From JADGNZ01 sp963715895 (GTDB lineage Bacteria; Acidobacteriota; Thermoanaerobaculia; Gp7-AA8): a stretch of 64,000 nucleotides of DNA. Position 1 is the first letter of the stretch. Each line of letters opens with the position of its first letter. This document shows positions 60,492 to 64,000 of this stretch, piece after piece. The stretch covers positions 4,774,001 through 4,838,000 of the forward strand of contig OY970284.1 of assembly GCA_963715895.1 (NCBI GenBank), given 5' to 3'. A program made the position numbers and the translations under genes. Below the pieces are notes generated by a model. It saw only the letters and a list, made by a program, of their open reading frames with translations. It ran no database searches and had not been told where the DNA came from.

Positions 60492-61805
60492 TTAGTGGAG
60501 CAACTCCAGCACCCCCAACGTCATCGCCTTGATCCCCCCGCGTAGCGTCGGGTCGGGGAGCGGCTGGAAGCCTGACGAATGCAGCGACGGCAGGCGCTGG
60601 CCGCTGGCGATTTTGGCGGGGTCGACGGCGCCGAGGTTGATCATGGAGATGGGGATCTTGCGGTCGAGGCCGAAGCGGCCGAAGTCTTCGCTGACCATCA
60701 GAGGGTCGATGCGGATGACGTTCGCGGCTCCCATGCCTTTGGTCAGCGCGGCGGCCAGGCGCTCGGTGAGCGCGGGATCGTTGTAGGTCGACTCGACCGA
60801 TTCGCCGGCGAGAAGTTCGAAGATCGGGGCGCGATCGTCGGGGACGCCGGCGGTCATGGCGATGCCGCGGGCGATCCGTTCGATCGATGCCAGCACTCGC
60901 TTGCGCACCTCGGGTTTATACGTGCGCACGGTCATCTGGAGCTGGACTTCGTCGGGGATGATGTTTCGCTTCGTCCCGCCGTGGATCGAGCCGACGGTGA
61001 CGACGACCGGATCGAGCGGCGAGTCTTCGCGGCTGACGATCGTCTGCAACGCATTGATGAACTGTGCCGCCATCACCACCGGATCCTTCGTCGACTGCGG
61101 CGCCGCGCCGTGGCCTCCCATGCCGCGGATGGTCACGTTGACCGAGTCGGCGCTGGCCATGAAGTAGCCGGGCGTATAGCCGATCTGGCCGGCGGGCATG
61201 CTGGCGTTGTCGTGAAGGGCGATGATGAAGTCGGGTTTGGGAAAACGTTCATAGAAGTGGTCGCGGAGCATCCCCTCGGCGCCCTTGACCACCTCCTCCG
61301 CCGGCTGGCCGATGAGCATCACCGTGCCGTGCCACTGCGACTTGAGCTGCGCAAGCATCTTGGCCGTGCCGAGGAGCGTGGTCATGTGGATGTCGTGTCC
61401 GCAGGCGTGCATCACCGGCACGTCATCGCCCGAGGGGCTCTTCGCCCGGACGCTGCTGGCGTAAGGCAGGCCGGTCTGCTCCAGCACCGGCAGCGCGTCC
61501 ATGTCGCTGCGCACCAGAACGGTCGGACCGGCGCCGTTCTTCATGATGGCGACCACGCCGTAGCACGTCGTCCCCGGCTCGGTGTATTGGCCGACGGGAT
61601 AGGTGACCTCGTAGCCGAGCTCGCGCAGGCGCGACGCCACCAGCGCCGAGCTGTTCTTCTCCTGCATCGACAGCTCCGGCGCGGCGTGGAGCTGCTTGTA
61701 GGTCGCGACCAGCGAGGGGATCTCGCGGTCGATCATCTGATCGAGAGAAGACTGTGCGAAGGCTGACGATGCGATGAGAAGAGTGAGGATGGCGATTCGC
61801 TTCAT
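60492..61805 (-). CDS. Secreted M20 amidohydrolase (hippuricase-like)
   Basis: The 437-residue protein has a signal peptide ('IAILTLLIASSAFAQ'). M20D motifs: 'ATYKQLHAAPELSMQE', 'VLVRSDMDALPVLEQTGLPY', the metal Cys/His 'VMHACGHDIHMTTLLG', 'LIGQPAEEVVKGAEGML', the lid 'RGMGGHGAAPQSTKDPV' and 'MVSEDFGRFG'. The family cleaves amide bonds of N-acyl amino acids. The signal peptide fixes the start at 61805; an upstream ATG at 61886 is unlikely. Confidence 0.93.
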   Translation of the reverse strand: MKRIAILTLLIASSAFAQSSLDQMIDREIPSLVATYKQLHAAPELSMQEKNSSALVASRLRELGYEVTYPVGQYTEPGTTCYGVVAIMKNGAGPTVLVRSDMDALPVLEQTGLPYASSVRAKSPSGDDVPVMHACGHDIHMTTLLGTAKMLAQLKSQWHGTVMLIGQPAEEVVKGAEGMLRDHFYERFPKPDFIIALHDNASMPAGQIGYTPGYFMASADSVNVTIRGMGGHGAAPQSTKDPVVMAAQFINALQTIVSREDSPLDPVVVTVGSIHGGTKRNIIPDEVQLQMTVRTYKPEVRKRVLASIERIARGIAMTAGVPDDRAPIFELLAGESVESTYNDPALTERLAAALTKGMGAANVIRIDPLMVSEDFGRFGLDRKIPISMINLGAVDPAKIASGQRLPSLHSSGFQPLPDPTLRGGIKAMTLGVLELLH

Positions 61806-61814
61806 GGGGTGATT

Positions 61815-62525
61815 ATGCGGCTTCGCCGCGTTGTCCACGCTCCGCGCATCGTCTGCGATGACCTTCGCGGCGCCGCGATCGATCACTCTGTCGGCGGCGG
61901 GGAGGCTGGCGCACCCCTGGAGTCCACGAATGGACTCGCGGAGGCCATGAATGGACTCGCGGAGGCTATGAATGGACTCCTGGAGGCCACGAATGGGCTC
62001 GTGGAGGCCACGAATGGACTCGTGGAAGCCATGAATGGACTCGCGGAGGCCATGAATGGACTCGCGGAGGCCATGAATGGACTCCTGGAGGCCACGAATG
62101 GGCTCGTGGAGGCCACGAATGGACTCGCGGAGGCCATGAATGGACTCGTGAAGGCCATGAATGGACTCGCGGAGGCCATGAATGGACTCGCGGAGGCCAT
62201 GAATGGACTCGCGGAGGCCATGAATGGACTCGCGAAGGTCATGAATGGGCTCGCGAAGGTCATGAATGGGCTCGCGAAGGCCATGAATGGACTCCTGGAG
62301 TCCACGAATGGACTCGCGGAGGCCATGTGCCCCATTGGTCGGTTGCGAAAGAACTCACGGTCAACAACTGACCACGCGCGAGAGCGCATACAACGCCGCG
62401 TATCGGCAGACAACGCGGCGAAGCCGCAGACAACGCGCCGCAGGCGCAGTTACGCCAACGCGCTTTCGAACGGCAGCTCCCCTGCCATCGCCACCTGGTT
62501 CTTGCCGTTCTTTTTCGCGAAATAG
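61815..62525 (+). CDS. Possible heptad-repeat coiled-coil protein
   Basis: A frame open from a GTG at 61809 or ATG at 61815 reads through the array as repeats of 'MNGLAEA', with M/T/V at heptad position a and L at d, as in a coiled coil. The flanks ('RLRRVVHAPRIVCDD' before, Arg/Ser-rich after) do not look like a normal protein, the gene would overlap the convergent GGDEF gene by 76 bases, and only a few bases separate its start from the divergent amidohydrolase. The array is also open on the minus strand ('SPFMASA'). I give it low confidence as a gene. Confidence 0.25.
   Translation: MRLRRVVHAPRIVCDDLRGAAIDHSVGGGEAGAPLESTNGLAEAMNGLAEAMNGLLEATNGLVEATNGLVEAMNGLAEAMNGLAEAMNGLLEATNGLVEATNGLAEAMNGLVKAMNGLAEAMNGLAEAMNGLAEAMNGLAKVMNGLAKVMNGLAKAMNGLLESTNGLAEAMCPIGRLRKNSRSTTDHARERIQRRVSADNAAKPQTTRRRRSYANALSNGSSPAIATWFLPFFFAK
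61926..62324 (+). repeat. 21-bp tandem array, nineteen units
   Basis: Nineteen contiguous units of the type ACGAATGGACTCGCGGAGGC plus C, with changes at a few sites (ATG/ACG, GCG/CTG/GTG, GAG/AAG, GGA/GGG), and no spacers. In the plus frame it gives heptads 'xNGLxEA'. The unit length equals that of the array at 32302. Confidence 0.97.
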
Positions 62526-64000
62526 AGGGCGGCGTCGGCGCGGGCGACCAGGTCGGTCGTCGTCGCGCCGTCGTGGGGATAGACGGCCACGCCGATGCTC
62601 ATGGTCACGCGCAGGGTCCGTCCGATGGACGGGACGACGATCTCGCGCTTTGCCACAAGCTCCCGCATCCGGTTCCCGGCGTCGCGCGCCGACAGCGCCG
62701 GGGTGTCGGCGAAGATGATGGCGAACTCCTCGCCGCCGTATCGGGCCACGACATCGGTATCGCGCGCGTTCGTCATCATCTCGTCGACCAGACCCTTGAG
62801 GATCTCGTCGCCGACGGGATGGCCAAAGGTGTCGTTGATGCGCTTGAAGTTGTCGATGTCGAGCATCGCCAGCGCGAACTCACGGCCGGCGCGCGCGCTG
62901 CGATGGACCTCTTTGGCCAGCGCCTCCTGGAAGAAGCGATGGTTGTAGGCCGCGGTCAGTCCATCGATGAACGTCAGCCGCCGGATCTCCTCGTACTGCC
63001 GCGCCGATTGCAGCGCCGTGACCGCCTGCAAGGCGAAGATCTCCAGCGTCTGCACCGTCTCGACATTCGGAACGCGCTGGTCCCGCGGATCGCGCACGGA
63101 GAGATAGCCGATCATCTCCTCGGCGCTGACGAGTGGAACCAAGAGCAGGTCGTTCTCGTGCCACTCGTCGGGACGCAGCAGGATGTCGTCGTCGTCGTGC
63201 CGCACGAAGACCCCGTGCTCGCTCTGCTGTAAGGCCGTGTGCGAGACGAAGAACGAATTCGAGACCCGGAACTCGTCTTCGAAGAAGGCCGTGATCTCGC
63301 TCGACGCCACCGGCTTCCGTTTCATCTCCTCCCAGAGGTCGTCGAGCCCGGCGTGCGCGCGCCGCGTGAACTCGGCGCGCTTGGCGTCGAACAGCGCGAA
63401 GACCACCTTCTCGAACCCGAGCGCTTTTCGGATGGCCTGGGCGATCCGCGTGAGCATGGCGTCGACATCGTACGAGCCGATGAGGCCGTTGGCGACGTCG
63501 AGAATGAGCGACTTCGTGGCCGCCTGCGCCTCGAGCTGCGTCGTTTTCTCTCCCATCTCGCGCCGCAGCAGTTGGTCCTGCAGCGACAAGGCGGTCTGAT
63601 TGGCGAGCAGTGTCAGGAGATTGATGCTGCCGCTCTTCAGGATCGACGGGTCTTCCGTCTCGTAGATGAGGATTCCGTAGATGACTTCCGCGGTCTGAAT
63701 GCCGATGAGCACCTGGATGGCGTTCCCATCCGACAACGGGAAGCGGCGCTGGTCGTTGTGAAAAACGAAGGCCCGGCTGGGGGCCGATGCCGCGAACCCT
63801 GCCGATTCGACCCAGGCCAGAATCCCCTGATCGGTCGGCTGACAGCCGCCGTGCCGATAGACGGTGGCCGGCATGTCGGGGTTCGCGCCCCACGTCACCA
63901 CCGCGCATGCCTTGAGCCGGGCCAGCCGGCCGAGGAGCGCCACCATGCGCCGGAGGGTCTCCTGATCGCCCTCGGCGGAAAGAATCTGCGAGGCTCCCTC
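62450..64000 (-). CDS. GAF-GGDEF diguanylate cyclase, N terminus beyond window
   Basis: The frame is open to the window edge, so at least 516 residues are visible and the true start lies outside. One GAF-like domain is in the first 160 residues ('AVVTWGANPDMPATVYRHGG', 'LTLLANQTALSLQDQLLRRE'), a second at about 180-345 of the visible part ('LGFEKVVFALFDAKRAEFTR', 'LVSAEEMIGYLSVRDPRDQR'). The GGDEF domain has 'FIDGLTAAYNHRFFQEALAK', 'MLDIDNFKRINDTFGHPVGD' and 'RYGGEEFAIIFAD', with I-site 'RDTD'. It should make c-di-GMP. Confidence 0.93.
   Translation of the reverse strand, partial: EGASQILSAEGDQETLRRMVALLGRLARLKACAVVTWGANPDMPATVYRHGGCQPTDQGILAWVESAGFAASAPSRAFVFHNDQRRFPLSDGNAIQVLIGIQTAEVIYGILIYETEDPSILKSGSINLLTLLANQTALSLQDQLLRREMGEKTTQLEAQAATKSLILDVANGLIGSYDVDAMLTRIAQAIRKALGFEKVVFALFDAKRAEFTRRAHAGLDDLWEEMKRKPVASSEITAFFEDEFRVSNSFFVSHTALQQSEHGVFVRHDDDDILLRPDEWHENDLLLVPLVSAEEMIGYLSVRDPRDQRVPNVETVQTLEIFALQAVTALQSARQYEEIRRLTFIDGLTAAYNHRFFQEALAKEVHRSARAGREFALAMLDIDNFKRINDTFGHPVGDEILKGLVDEMMTNARDTDVVARYGGEEFAIIFADTPALSARDAGNRMRELVAKREIVVPSIGRTLRVTMSIGVAVYPHDGATTTDLVARADAALYFAKKNGKNQVAMAGELPFESALA

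Noticed and set aside
61883..62413. Minus-strand protein of 'SPFMASA' repeats
   Set aside because: It is the reverse reading of the 21-bp array. A period divisible by three keeps several frames open, and the flanks are not protein-like.

Overview
The window is GC-rich and gene-dense, with no rRNA or tRNA that I can recognise. Two-component, ECF-sigma, GGDEF/EAL, PATAN-FHA and multihaem cytochrome genes sit among DUF4199, DUF4142, DUF5990, DUF1684, YXWGXW and choice-of-anchor proteins. This mix suggests a free-living Gram-negative soil or sediment bacterium, most likely Acidobacteriota (a Thermoanaerobaculia-like lineage). That placement is inferred from gene content and style, not from a marker-gene search.

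Layout. 1-7,500: DUF4199 and LuxR-type membrane regulator, a secreted beta-helix protein, cysS-ruvA, DoxX, a secreted caspase-fold candidate, DUF4142 and YXWGXW lipoproteins. 7,500-18,450 (mostly minus strand): DUF5990, a mannosyltransferase-like membrane protein, fadJ-fadD beta-oxidation pair, an ABC-2 exporter pair, and an ECF sigma factor coupled to a zinc-finger/TPR protein. 18,700-30,000: M20 peptidase, DUF1684, a second ECF sigma/anti-sigma pair, dienelactone hydrolase-YeiH, MFS transporter, PATAN-FHA protein, TPR protein and a HigBA toxin-antitoxin pair. 30,000-34,300: zinc phospholipase/nuclease-like protein, purH, a 21-bp tandem array, DUF5694 and MazEF.

34,352-49,311 is the most striking region. 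Seven same-strand genes form what looks like one electron-transfer route from the cytoplasm to the cell surface: a flavoprotein fused to two cyclic-nucleotide domains and a 16-Cys four-cluster ferredoxin module; a b-type membrane cytochrome; a ten-haem cytochrome anchored by two membrane helices and capped by an FHA domain at each end; a secreted tandem GlcG/HbpS-type protein; an outer-membrane barrel (with one apparent frameshift); a ten-haem cytochrome with a C-terminal LVIVD propeller; and a c554-like multihaem cytochrome. The last three are joined by 1-bp TGATG overlaps. The domains imply control by cyclic nucleotides and Thr phosphorylation.

49,400-64,000: VapBC pair, glycine-zipper protein, fatty acid hydroxylase, di-haem DUF1111 oxidoreductase, TonB-C protein, a secreted metzincin-motif protein, a site-2 protease, a PAS/GAF/GGDEF/EAL protein, a Cache-like protein, an M20 amidohydrolase, a second 21-bp array and a GAF-GGDEF protein that runs off the window.

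A theme across the window is many long inverted or tandem repeats of different sequence families, usually directly after stop codons. One family (GTTGCT/AGCAAC phrases) occurs four times, once inside a coding sequence. purH also carries an in-frame palindrome.
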